DNA of 19,916 nucleotides from Anaerolineae bacterium (GTDB lineage: Bacteria; Chloroflexota; Anaerolineae; JAFGEY01). The stretch covers positions 1-19,916 of the forward strand of contig JAFGIE010000118.1 in the NCBI GenBank assembly GCA_016929775.1. The letters are read 5' to 3'. The position numbers and the translations under genes were made by a program. Below are positions 1-7,822 of this stretch, piece after piece; within the stretch, counting starts at the first letter, position 1, and each line of letters starts with the position of its first letter. The notes below the pieces were generated by a model. The model saw only the letters and a program-made list of their open reading frames with translations. It did no database searches and was not told where the DNA came from.

Positions 1-1539
1 GACCCGGCAGTGCAGAGCGAGCTGCCCGTGCTGTACTGGTTCGTCGCCGACCCTACGGCAGCCGAGACCGACGCCGGATCACGGGCCTCGGTCTTTTACG
101 ACGGTGTGCTCTATGACAACGTCCTGGTCCGCCTGCGGGGCCTCACGGCGCGCTACTGGCCCAAGAAGAGCCTCAAGTTCGACTTTAACCAGGGACACCA
201 CTTCCGCTATGCGCGGGACCGGGCCCCGGTCGAGGAATTCAACCTGAATGCGACCGTCACCGACAAGTCCTACCTGCGCCAGGTGCTGTCCTGGGAGGCA
301 TACCGCGATGCGGGCGTCCCGAGCAGCATCAGCTTCCCGGTGCGCGTCCAGCGCAACGGGCGCTTTTACAGCGTGGCGATCTTTGTCGAGCAGCCCGACG
401 AGAGGTACCTACTGCGCCAGGGCCTCGATCCAGAGGGGGCGCTGTACAAGATGCTCAAGCGCAACCTGCTCGACTCTGCCACCTCGAACGTGGAAAAGCG
501 GACGCGCCTGGACGAGGACGCGAGCGACCTCCAGGGGTTGATCGATGGGCTCAACCTTCTCCCACGCGAGCGCACGCGCTTCATGTTCGAGCAGGTCAAC
601 GTGCCGGAAGTGATCAACTATCTGGCTGTGGCGACCGTGCTCCACGACAGGGATCAGGGCGACAACAACTACTACATGTACCGCGGCGCCGGGGCGAGTG
701 ACCGGTGGATGGTTCTCCCGTGGGACAAGGACATGACCTTTGGGCGGACGTACCTGCCCGACGCAGGCGGCACGTTCAACGACGTCATCTGGGCCGACCA
801 GGACCCGGAAAGCCATCCGTTGCAGCCCTACTATGTCGGCAACCGGCTCTTCGACGCGCTGCTCGCCGACCCTGTGATCCGCGAGATGTACCTGCGCCGG
901 CTGCGGACGGTGATGGATCTGCTCCTGCAGCCCCCGGGGACGCCCGCATCGGCGCGCGTCTTTGAGCGGCGGATCGACGCATGGTACGACCAGATGGCGG
1001 CGGACGTCGCGCTGGACGCCGAGCGGTGGCCCCTGGAGTGGGGGGAACCGCAGAGCTTTGCGCAAGCCGTTGCCGCGATCGTGGACGGCTACCTGCCCGC
1101 GCGCCGGGTACACCTCTACCAGACCCACGGCGCCTCGGGCAGTGGTCTCGTCCCGGAGGCGCAGCCGAGGCGCGTGCGGGTCCGGTTCGGAGAGGTCGAA
1201 CTGGACCCCCCGTCGGGCAACCAGGACGAGGAGTACTTGACGTTGGTCAACGACAATCCCTACGCCGTGGACGTGTCGGGGTGGAAGGTGGTCTATGACG
1301 TCGAGTACACGTTCCAGCCGGGCGTCGTCATCCCAGCGGGCGACCGGATCTATGTCTCACCGGACGTGGCAGCCTTTTACCGCCGCTATGGCGACGTACC
1401 GGGGATGGGCGAGCGGCTGGTGCAGGGTAACTACCGGGGCCAGCTATCCAACACCTGGGGAGCGCTCAAGCTCTACGACGCCGGCGACCGGCTGGTTAAC
1501 ATGCAGGTCTTTCACGATCGAGACCTGCTGGATAGGTGA
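1..1539 (+). CDS. CotH-family kinase-like protein with C-terminal lamin-tail domain (5' partial)
   Basis: The reading frame is open to the left edge, so the true start is probably outside the window; a GTG at 10 is the first internal candidate. Numbering from that GTG, residues 30-375 carry CotH-family features: an RLRG...PKKS segment (41-54), an LR..LSWEAYRDAG helix, an E-Q-P-D segment (127-130), then HDRDQGDNNYYMYR (212-225) and PWDKDMTFG (237-245). The last two supply the Asp/Asn residues expected of the kinase-like active site. Residues 390-500 look like a lamin-tail (LTD) beta-sandwich: an FGEVELDP opening, an EEYLTLVN strand, a DVSGW turn and a final ALKLYD strand. CotH proteins are atypical kinases, studied as spore-coat protein kinases; in a probably non-sporulating lineage the substrate is unknown. 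The LTD suggests an extracellular or surface location, but the N-terminus is missing, so export cannot be checked. It sits 60 bases upstream of the DUF4956 gene on the same strand. Confidence 0.86.
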   Translation, partial: DPAVQSELPVLYWFVADPTAAETDAGSRASVFYDGVLYDNVLVRLRGLTARYWPKKSLKFDFNQGHHFRYARDRAPVEEFNLNATVTDKSYLRQVLSWEAYRDAGVPSSISFPVRVQRNGRFYSVAIFVEQPDERYLLRQGLDPEGALYKMLKRNLLDSATSNVEKRTRLDEDASDLQGLIDGLNLLPRERTRFMFEQVNVPEVINYLAVATVLHDRDQGDNNYYMYRGAGASDRWMVLPWDKDMTFGRTYLPDAGGTFNDVIWADQDPESHPLQPYYVGNRLFDALLADPVIREMYLRRLRTVMDLLLQPPGTPASARVFERRIDAWYDQMAADVALDAERWPLEWGEPQSFAQAVAAIVDGYLPARRVHLYQTHGASGSGLVPEAQPRRVRVRFGEVELDPPSGNQDEEYLTLVNDNPYAVDVSGWKVVYDVEYTFQPGVVIPAGDRIYVSPDVAAFYRRYGDVPGMGERLVQGNYRGQLSNTWGALKLYDAGDRLVNMQVFHDRDLLDR

Positions 1540-1599
1540 ACGCCGGCGCTGACCCCGACCAGGGGGCAGGGCCTGACGGATACCGAAGGAGGGGATCTC

Positions 1600-2265
1600 G
1601 TGGACCAGTTTATCACCTTGGAGCCGTTGTCACTGGGGATACTGCTGCTCAACTTGGCTATAGCAACGGCGCTCTCGTCGGTCGTGGCGGTCTACTATGC
1701 CCGCTTTGGCGAAGCGTTCTCCAACCGCCTTAAGTTCGCCAGGCTGCTGCCGGTCTTGTCCCTCACCACGCTGTTGGTGATCTCGGTGGTCAAGGCCTCG
1801 TTGGCCCTCTCCTTGGGCTTGGTCGGCGCGCTGTCGATCGTCCGCTTCCGCACGGCGATCAAGGAGCCAGAAGAGCTGATCTACCTGTTCATCGCGATCG
1901 CGATCGGCCTGGGCCTGGGCGCCGACCAAGCGCTGTCCACGGTGGCAGCCACGTGCGTGCTCTTGGGACTGCTGTTCGCCACCCGGTTGGTGACGCGACG
2001 CGTGCAGCGCCGAAATCTGTACCTCAACATCCGGGTGCCCGAGGCGGGGACGGATCGCGCGTTCGAGAGGGTGAACGCGATCCTGGTCGCGCACGCGGGA
2101 TTCGTCGATATGCGGCGCCTCGATCGGGACGGTTCTCTGCTGCAGATGACCTATCTGCTCGACTGCCGTGACCAAGACGCGCTCGCGCAGCTCATGGACA
2201 CACTGCAGGAGCAGGTGCCCGGCTCGTCGTACAGTTTCGTCGACCAGAGCGCCCTGTCGTTGTAG
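1600..2265 (+). CDS. DUF4956 domain membrane protein
   Basis: This is a 221-residue protein with a GTG start, preceded by AAGGAGGGG at 1586-1594 with 5-base spacing. Hydrophobic segments lie near residues 10-33, 48-66, 68-80, 92-108 and 112-130. They flank the short polar signature IVRFRTAIKEPEELIYLF (80-97), which I recognise as characteristic of the DUF4956 family. The C-terminal 90 residues (about 140-221) are soluble and alternate strand and helix, perhaps a small ferredoxin-like cytoplasmic domain. The family has no established biochemical function. From memory, members often sit beside CotH proteins and VTC-type polyphosphate polymerase domain proteins. Here a CotH gene lies upstream and a CotH-like gene starts 8 bases downstream, so co-transcription is likely. 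A role as membrane partner of the CotH proteins is inference only. Confidence 0.85.
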   Translation: MDQFITLEPLSLGILLLNLAIATALSSVVAVYYARFGEAFSNRLKFARLLPVLSLTTLLVISVVKASLALSLGLVGALSIVRFRTAIKEPEELIYLFIAIAIGLGLGADQALSTVAATCVLLGLLFATRLVTRRVQRRNLYLNIRVPEAGTDRAFERVNAILVAHAGFVDMRRLDRDGSLLQMTYLLDCRDQDALAQLMDTLQEQVPGSSYSFVDQSALSL

Positions 2266-2273
2266 GTGGATCC

Positions 2274-5237
2274 GTGCGCATACGATCCCGTCCCGGACAG
2301 CCGAGTACCTCGGCAAGCGCGTGGCTCTCTACCCACCGCTGGGCGCTGCCCGCTCTGTGGGCAGTTGCCGTGTGCGCGGCGCTGGCTGTTGCCGCGGCGA
2401 TCTGGTACCGGTACGAGGGGCGCCAGGTCGTCGGTCCGCTCCTCACGCGCTGGTCTCGCGGCGCGCAGGAGCACGACAATGGCCTGCCCATCCTGCACCT
2501 CGAGCTGGACGATCAGGCCCAGAGGGCGCTCTCCAGAGAACGTGCCTCTGCATTCGAAAGCGGTCTCCTGTCGGGCGGCGCGGCTTGGCACCCGGCAAGC
2601 GCAGATGCGGGCGGCGCGACGCTCCCAGTGCGCGTCCGCCTGGTTGGCGATAGCGTCGATCACTGGCAGGAGGGCAAGTGGTCGCTGGACGTAGACGTGG
2701 GTGGCGATGCCTCGCTGCTGGGACTCCAGTCGTTCGCGCTGCGCTCGCCTGCCCTGAGCGGGTACCTGAACGGCTGGTTGTACGCGCAGGCCCTCTCTCG
2801 GGACGGGCTCCCGGTATTGCAGCGTACGTTCGTCAACCTGTCGGTCAACGGAGAGGGATGGGGCGTGTATGCGCTCCAAGAGCGCCCCAACGCGCAGTTC
2901 CTGGCAGCGCGCGGGATCGAGAGCAGCGCGATCGTCCGCCTGAGCGATAGCTCACTTGCCGGGCATCCCTTGGCCTTTGAGTTTGACGACCCGGTCACTG
3001 TCGAGTTGGTGGGCTCGACGGTGGGCGCCGCGTCCGACGGAGCGCTGGATGCGGTACGGGCGCACGTGCGCGCCTGGCAGCAGGGAGCCCTTGCGCCCTC
3101 CGAGGCCTTTGACGTCGAGCTGCTGGCGCGCGCGATGGCTCACGCGGACCTGTGGGGCGCCGACCTGTCGCTGCCCGCTGGCACGTTCTACTATGACCCG
3201 CTGCAGGCGAGGCTAACCCCGATCGGCGACCCCGGCGCGCTGTCCAGGCTGTCGGTCGACGCACCGCTGGGCGCCCTGTCCGCGTTGTCGGACCTGCAGA
3301 TCGCCCGTTTCTATGCGCAGGAGGCGGGACGGATCTCGGAACCGGCGTACCTGGCGGGACTGCTGGACGCACAGGGGGCGGCATTCGAGCGTTACCGCGC
3401 GGCGCTGGCTCTCGAGTTCTACCCGGAGGAGCTCCTTCCGCCGTGGGAAGCCCTGTCAGCGCGGCAGGACGCGCTGCGTGATGCGCTCCATCCGCCGCAG
3501 ACGGTGCACGCGTACCGCGCCGGCGGCGCGGCAGGCGCGGTGGAGATACGCGTCGCCAACCTCCTGCGCCACCCGGTCGTCGTGGACGCGATCCAGGTCG
3601 CAGGCCACACGCAGCATGTCGAGGTCTCGTGGGTTGCGGAGGCGGAGCGCACGCTCCTGGAGCAAGGTGCGCTCCCCCTGGTCGTGCTGCGCCCCGCGGC
3701 AGGTCCTGTGCCGTGCTATCTCACGCTGCGCGTGCCCCTCGCGACGCTCGATCAGGGTCCCGGCGCGCTGCGCGTGGTGACGCACCTGGTCGGCGTGGAT
3801 CAGCCCGTGGTCGTCGAGGTGGAAGAGGGCCTAGAAGCCGCGTTAGGCGTCTCCCGCTACCCCGCGGCGCCGTCCCTGGACGAGGCGCTGCAGCGACATC
3901 CCTTCCTGTACGTGCCCGAAAAGCCCAGACTTCTCGCCCTGAAGCCGGGGACTTGGCAGGTGGACGGCGACCTGGTCCTGCCCAATGGTCTGGGCCTGTG
4001 GGCGAGCGACCCGGTCACGCTGACCTTCGAGCGTGGCGCCGGGCTATGGGCCACGGGTCCGCTGATCCTGAATGCCCCGGGCGGCGCGGGCATCCACCTC
4101 CTCCCGGCGGACGGGTCGTGGGCTGGGGTAGTGGTCGTGGGCGCCGGCGAAGGGATTCCGTCCCTGCTGCGCAACGTCGAGATCCGTGCGACCGCCGGAT
4201 CCCAGGACGTGGGGAGCGGCATCGCGTTTATCGCGAGCGCCGTGCACTGGGCCGACTGCCGGATCCTGGGCTCGACGGCGCGCCGCGCGATCGGCGTGGT
4301 CGGCAGCACTTTCTCGATCGTGCGCACCGAGGTCGCGGGCGCCGCCGCGGATGCCTTTGCCGGGGCGCGCGCGATGGGCCGCATCGAGCAGAGCGCGTTC
4401 CACGACGTCGTGGGCAACGCGATCGTGCTCGCCGAGGGCGAGCTCGCCGCACAGGGTGTGAGCTTTTTGCGCGTGAACGGGGTGGGGATCGCGGCGGACG
4501 ACGGCAGTCGGGTGCACGCGCGCGGCGTGCACGCCCGAAACGTGGCTGCCGCACTGGCGAGCACCGACGCGTCCTCTGTGAAGGCCCAGGACGTGGTGGT
4601 CGAACAGGCATGGGTCGCGGCGTTCCTGTCCTACCTGGAAGACCTATCGTGGGGAGAGGCAGTCCTCTCGACGTCGCAGGTCACCTTGCTGGACGACTCG
4701 CCGCGGGCCCTGGTAGGACCCGGGGGCAGCGTGCGCCTGGATCGCGCTGCCGGCGCCGCGCCTCCTGGCGACCTGGACCCGGCTCTGCTGCAGCGGCGCC
4801 TGGCGATCGCGGCGCCGCTGCAGGTGGTCCACTATACGCTCGGTCCCTCCTTGCGGCTTGCCGGCTATGAACTGCGCACGCCCGAACTGGGCGCGGGCGA
4901 GAGCGTGGAACTGGTGCTCTATTGGCAGGCGCTCGCCAAACTCGGTCGCGACTATACGGTCTTTGTGCACCTGCTCGACGAGTGGGGACAGATCGCTGGG
5001 CAGTGGGACGCCATGCCACGGGAGAACGCGTACCCGACCACGGCGTGGCCCGTGGGTGAACTGGTCGACGACCCGCGGCGCGTGCCCCTCTCTCCCGACG
5101 CCGGACCGGGCAGCTACCGGATCGCACTCGGCATGTACGATCTGGAGACGCGCGACCGCCTGCCAGTCACCGGTCCCGACGGGCAACCTGTGGCCGGCGG
5201 GGCGATCGAGCTGCCTGCCACGGTCCGCGTGCGGTAG
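2274..5237 (+). CDS. Membrane-anchored giant protein: degenerate CotH-like region, beta-helix-like region, C-terminal beta domain
   Basis: The protein has 987 residues. The GTG start lies 8 bases after the DUF4956 stop, with AGGTGG at 2264-2269 overlapping that stop. A basic N-terminus (1-22) is followed by one membrane segment (about 23-44), consistent with an N-in, C-out anchor. Residues 70-400 resemble a CotH fold: RVRLVGDSVDHW (120-131), a QSFALRS strand, FVNLSVNGEGWGVYALQER (186-204) and TFYYDPLQARLTPI (304-317). The Asp/Asn residues present in the upstream CotH protein are not evident here: ADLWGADLSLPAG (291-303) replaces HDRDQGDNN, and PIGDP replaces PWDKD. Residues 545-800 show repeated short strands with small residues, GI-A-like turns and His/Asn/Asp positions, typical of right-handed parallel beta-helices. 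Residues 845-985 form a separate beta domain (YWQAL, DYTVFVHLLD, GSYRIALGMYDL) that I recall from Chloroflexota surface and glycosyltransferase proteins. The call is by pattern only. Confidence 0.78.
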   Translation: MRIRSRPGQPSTSASAWLSTHRWALPALWAVAVCAALAVAAAIWYRYEGRQVVGPLLTRWSRGAQEHDNGLPILHLELDDQAQRALSRERASAFESGLLSGGAAWHPASADAGGATLPVRVRLVGDSVDHWQEGKWSLDVDVGGDASLLGLQSFALRSPALSGYLNGWLYAQALSRDGLPVLQRTFVNLSVNGEGWGVYALQERPNAQFLAARGIESSAIVRLSDSSLAGHPLAFEFDDPVTVELVGSTVGAASDGALDAVRAHVRAWQQGALAPSEAFDVELLARAMAHADLWGADLSLPAGTFYYDPLQARLTPIGDPGALSRLSVDAPLGALSALSDLQIARFYAQEAGRISEPAYLAGLLDAQGAAFERYRAALALEFYPEELLPPWEALSARQDALRDALHPPQTVHAYRAGGAAGAVEIRVANLLRHPVVVDAIQVAGHTQHVEVSWVAEAERTLLEQGALPLVVLRPAAGPVPCYLTLRVPLATLDQGPGALRVVTHLVGVDQPVVVEVEEGLEAALGVSRYPAAPSLDEALQRHPFLYVPEKPRLLALKPGTWQVDGDLVLPNGLGLWASDPVTLTFERGAGLWATGPLILNAPGGAGIHLLPADGSWAGVVVVGAGEGIPSLLRNVEIRATAGSQDVGSGIAFIASAVHWADCRILGSTARRAIGVVGSTFSIVRTEVAGAAADAFAGARAMGRIEQSAFHDVVGNAIVLAEGELAAQGVSFLRVNGVGIAADDGSRVHARGVHARNVAAALASTDASSVKAQDVVVEQAWVAAFLSYLEDLSWGEAVLSTSQVTLLDDSPRALVGPGGSVRLDRAAGAAPPGDLDPALLQRRLAIAAPLQVVHYTLGPSLRLAGYELRTPELGAGESVELVLYWQALAKLGRDYTVFVHLLDEWGQIAGQWDAMPRENAYPTTAWPVGELVDDPRRVPLSPDAGPGSYRIALGMYDLETRDRLPVTGPDGQPVAGGAIELPATVRVR

Positions 5238-5341
5238 CGCGGATGGGGGGATGATCGCGTTCCTGCGGGCACGTCCCGGCGGCGCGGAGGCCCAGGCGCA
5301 TGCCCGAGCGCGCGTTCCACAGCGACATCCACTGCGGCGCG

Positions 5342-6304
5342 TCAGCCATAGTACGTGCGATATGTCTCGAGGGCAGTGCACACCGCCTCGACGTTCTCGA
5401 GGGGGACGTCAAAGCCGATCTCGGCTTTGAGCCACAGCCCGCCCTGCGGCGAGCCCAGCGTCTCGACCGCTTGGCGTACGTGAGCGTCGATCTCGGCGGG
5501 GGTGCAAAAGGGGAACAGCTGCCGGTCGAGGTCCAGGTCCACGCACACGCGCCCCCTGCAGGCGTGCGCCAGCGGCTCCAGCCCGTTCGCCCCGACCTGG
5601 GGGTTGACGACGTTGACGCCGCAGTCGATCAGATCGGGGATGATCTCGACGATGTGCCCGTCGGTGTGCATGTACACATAGTGCCCTGCCTCGCGGAAGG
5701 GGCGATAGATCTGTTCAAAGCACGGTTTGAGGTAGGTGCGCCACTTGGCGGGGCTGATCGGCAGGCTGGTCTGCATGCCCAGGTCGTCGCCAAAGTACAC
5801 GATCTGGCCCTTCTCCTCCAGCCCGTCAAGCTTGATCCGCGCCTGGCGCAGGTTGTACGCCAGGACCGTGTCGATCAGCATCTGCAGCTCGGGCGGCTCC
5901 TCGGCGAAATCGACCATGAGCTGCTCGAACCCGCGCAGGTCCGCCAAGCGCAGGTACATAAAGCCGTGCGGTAGGCCCGCGTCCTGTTTGGGCATCTCGA
6001 GCGCGCGCACCGCCTCGCGCGTGGGCACGGGGTGCACGGTGACGATCGACTCCATCCCCGTCTGGACGTTGCTCCACACGCAGCCCCACACGTCGACGTG
6101 CTCGCCGGCGACATAGGTCCCGCCGACGGCGTCATAGTCCCGGTCGGCTACCCGTTCCCCGAACAGGGTCGGGTGCCGCGCCACGATCGCGTCCATGGCT
6201 TCGCGATGCCGCATCCAGGCGGCGGGCAAGATGCTCACCGAAACGGGGATGTTCTCGGGATAGTCGAACGTCAACGACTTGATCCGGTCCTGCTGCATGC
6301 TCAT
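5342..6304 (-). CDS. Uroporphyrinogen decarboxylase (URO-D) family protein
   Basis: This is a 320-residue protein. The ATG at 6304 is preceded by GAGG with a promoter further upstream; the frame remains open beyond it, but that extension is basic, low-complexity shadow sequence. Family features include FGDDLGMQTS (171-180), the HTDGH motif (213-217) leading into IVEIIPDLIDCGVNVVNPQVG, then GRVCVDLDLDRQ (251-262) and the C-terminal DVPLENVEAV. The family contains true heme-pathway URO-D plus MtaA/CmuA-type corrinoid methyltransferases and many uncharacterised members. The N-terminus lacks the usual SRERV-type opening of both groups and no other heme genes are nearby, so a true HemE role is unlikely. 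A methyl-transfer or demethylation role is possible but unproven. It is convergent with the CotH operon (104-base gap) and paralogous to the gene at 14888-15892. Confidence 0.83.
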   Translation of the reverse strand: MSMQQDRIKSLTFDYPENIPVSVSILPAAWMRHREAMDAIVARHPTLFGERVADRDYDAVGGTYVAGEHVDVWGCVWSNVQTGMESIVTVHPVPTREAVRALEMPKQDAGLPHGFMYLRLADLRGFEQLMVDFAEEPPELQMLIDTVLAYNLRQARIKLDGLEEKGQIVYFGDDLGMQTSLPISPAKWRTYLKPCFEQIYRPFREAGHYVYMHTDGHIVEIIPDLIDCGVNVVNPQVGANGLEPLAHACRGRVCVDLDLDRQLFPFCTPAEIDAHVRQAVETLGSPQGGLWLKAEIGFDVPLENVEAVCTALETYRTYYG

Positions 6305-6382
6305 GGGGTCCTCGTCAACGGGTGCATGTGCGCGATCCGATCGGCTCTGCCAACCGGGCGCGATCGGCTGAGACGGGACGCG

Positions 6383-6411
6383 ATCGTACACCGGATCGGC
6401 GAGATCCGCAA
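6383..6411 (-). promoter_or_regulatory. Sigma-70-type promoter for the URO-D family gene
   Basis: On the minus strand, TTGCGG (6406-6411) is followed by a 17-base spacer and TACGAT (6383-6388). The predicted transcription start is about 70 bases upstream of the ATG at 6304. It implies that the gene can be transcribed independently of the acyltransferase upstream. Confidence 0.5.
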
Positions 6412-6473
6412 GATCACACCGCGCCGCCCGCCGCCTGGGCGTGCCCGACAGCGAGTAGGGGGGCGTTGCGCCC

Positions 6474-7409
6474 TCAACCGCGACGCGGTGGGAGCGGGAT
6501 CGGCATCGCGAGGTCCGCTGCGCGCTCGTGGAGCGCCAGCGTGGCGCGCGCGTGGTCGACCATGGCTGCCATGGGGTCGCGTGCGGCATCCGGACCGGCA
6601 AGCGCGGCGTAGGACACGGGCGGGCCAAAGGTCACGCGCGGGGTCAGTCCGCTGCGCGCGCCGAACAGGGACTGGGTCGCGATCTGGAGCACCTCCGCGA
6701 GCTTGAGGCGTTGCCAGCCTGCAGGCGCCAGGCGCGTGAGCGGGTGAAACAGGAAACGGGGCGCCATGACCCCGTCGACGATCGCCGGCACGAGCTGCGC
6801 CTCTGGCACCCGGCGCAGGGCGATCAGCACGCTGCGCGACCACGCGCCGAGTCCCTCTGACGCGCCGGGCAGCAGCGCCGGGTCGGGGTCGAGATAGCCC
6901 CCTGGGAAGATCAGGACTGCGCCGCCATCTTGGAGGTGACGGATCATGTCGCGTACCGCCTGCACGCGTCCTTCCGTCCCTGTAGGGGCATAGATCAGGT
7001 GGGCGCGCCCTGCAGGGAGGGCCCGCGTAAAGGGCACGTCGCTGATCACGATCTTGAGGTCGTCGCGCGGCAGGGCAGCGGCGATCACGACGCTGTCCGT
7101 GGCGCCCGGGTGGTTGCTGGCGACGAGCAGCGGACCGGATGTGGGAATCGATGCCGCCCCGTGCTGGCTGCAGGCGCTGATGTAGCGGGGCAGGAACCTG
7201 CGCGCCCCTGTGCTGAATCCCAGGTCGGCGACGTCGCGATCAAAGGCGGCAAACAGCGCCGCGAAGCGCCGGGTTGCGGGCCGGATCGCGATCGCGATCA
7301 GCCTGCCCAGCCATCCGCTCGGCGCCACGCCGATCGACACGAGTACCTCGTCGGTGATCCGGTCGCAAAGGTCGCGGACCAGCTCCCGTTCTACCACTCG
7401 ACTCTCCAT
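6474..7409 (-). CDS. PlsC-like glycerophospholipid acyltransferase family protein
   Basis: This is a 311-residue protein. The H-x4-D acyltransferase motif is clear: SNHPGATDS places His100 and Asp105. FPGG (168-171) sits where the family normally has the FPEG substrate-binding block, and VPAIVDG (207-213) matches the later conserved block. These features fit the LPLAT/PlsC superfamily, which transfers fatty acyl groups to lysophospholipids or related acceptors at the inner membrane face. The exact acceptor cannot be told. The frame extends upstream, but the ATG at 7409 is preferred: the promoter at 7468-7496 would start transcription near 7461, and upstream codons look non-coding. There is no good Shine-Dalgarno before this ATG, which is unusual beside its neighbours; instead a stem-loop ends a few bases upstream. 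It is transcribed separately from the URO-D gene downstream (169-base gap). Confidence 0.82.
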   Translation of the reverse strand: MESRVVERELVRDLCDRITDEVLVSIGVAPSGWLGRLIAIAIRPATRRFAALFAAFDRDVADLGFSTGARRFLPRYISACSQHGAASIPTSGPLLVASNHPGATDSVVIAAALPRDDLKIVISDVPFTRALPAGRAHLIYAPTGTEGRVQAVRDMIRHLQDGGAVLIFPGGYLDPDPALLPGASEGLGAWSRSVLIALRRVPEAQLVPAIVDGVMAPRFLFHPLTRLAPAGWQRLKLAEVLQIATQSLFGARSGLTPRVTFGPPVSYAALAGPDAARDPMAAMVDHARATLALHERAADLAMPIPLPPRRG

Positions 7410-7414
7410 CCCGG

Positions 7415-7441
7415 TGTGCGGTCTGCGCCAGCGGACGCACA
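7415..7441 (-). promoter_or_regulatory. Stem-loop in acyltransferase leader, adjacent to start codon
   Basis: Arms TGTGCG and CGCACA (7415-7420 and 7436-7441) pair perfectly around a 15-base loop, ending 5 bases before the ATG. A second small stem (GCGCC/GGCGC) lies just upstream in the same leader. There is no Shine-Dalgarno, so structure may contribute to translation initiation; this is inference. Confidence 0.3.
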
Positions 7442-7467
7442 ATGCGCCTCCGGCGCCTGTGTGAACA

Positions 7468-7496
7468 AGTCTAGCACACTCTCGAGTGGGATGCAA
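7468..7496 (-). promoter_or_regulatory. Extended -10 promoter for the acyltransferase gene
   Basis: On the minus strand, TTGCAT (7491-7496) is followed by exactly 17 bases and TAGACT (7468-7473), preceded by the extended -10 element TGC. The predicted start is near 7461, giving a leader of about 52 bases. Confidence 0.65.
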
Positions 7497-7618
7497 AGCG
7501 CCCGACCGCGGGGGGATGTGCGGGTCGCGTAGGCAGGCGCCAGGCGGGACCGGACGACCCGCGATCGGGATGGGCGAACGCGTACTGCACGCGCAACGAT
7601 GTGACGGCTCTACACGCG

Positions 7619-7774
7619 CTAGCCCAGTAGAAAGCTGACTAAGGCTATCCAAACCGCCCGCATCGGGCGGAGCAGTGCGCGGGCCTTGAGGGCGTGCGCC
7701 TGTGCGGCGCGATTCTGTGCGCGGACGGCGCGTTCCCGCTGCAGTTCGATGTCCAGACGTTGATTAGGGTACAT
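7619..7774 (-). CDS. Small protein (51 residues), basic helix plus C-terminal hydrophobic segment
   Basis: The ATG at 7774 follows a good Shine-Dalgarno (AGGAG, 8 bases upstream) and a strong extended -10 element at 7823-7831. The frame closes with TAG at 7619-7621 after 51 codons. The product opens MYPNQRLDIELQRERAVRAQ, continues as a long Ala/Arg/Gln-rich helix, and ends in a hydrophobic stretch (VWIALVSFLLG). This looks like a basic amphipathic helix followed by a single membrane segment at the C-terminus, as in small tail-anchored or membrane-associated proteins. I do not recognise a family. The combination of promoter, ribosome site and sensible amino-acid distribution makes it a believable gene despite its size. 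It is divergent from the papain-family protease gene and upstream of the acyltransferase on the same strand, 209 bases apart. Confidence 0.62.
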   Translation of the reverse strand: MYPNQRLDIELQRERAVRAQNRAAQAHALKARALLRPMRAVWIALVSFLLG

Positions 7775-7822
7775 GAGCTCTTCTCCTGCGGACGCTGTGT
7801 ACGGCGATCCGACTATGAAAAG

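Noticed and set aside
409..1128. Long minus-strand open frame opposite the CotH gene
   Set aside because: Antisense shadow of a clearly coding gene; Arg/Pro/Val-rich with no domain or ribosome site.
1630..2316. Minus-strand frame opposite DUF4956
   Set aside because: Shadow frame; Gln/Arg/His-rich, no recognisable fold.
3629..4870. 413-codon plus-strand frame inside the 987-residue gene
   Set aside because: Overlaps the real frame throughout and is almost pure Arg/Gly/Ala/Pro, typical of an out-of-frame reading of GC-rich DNA.
5300..5974. Plus-strand frame opposite the first URO-D gene
   Set aside because: Antisense to a conserved family protein; no ribosome site or domain.
6305..6628. N-terminal extension of the first URO-D protein
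   Set aside because: The extension is basic low-complexity sequence, lies upstream of GAGG-ATG and runs through the promoter at 6383-6411.
7520..7562. Inverted repeat GCGGGTCG/CGACCCGC
   Set aside because: 27-base loop, no T-run, and short arms expected in GC-rich DNA; not called a terminator.
7410..7652. N-terminal extension of the acyltransferase
   Set aside because: It would start upstream of the promoter at 7468-7496 and overlaps the 51-residue gene; its sequence is unlike the conserved domain.
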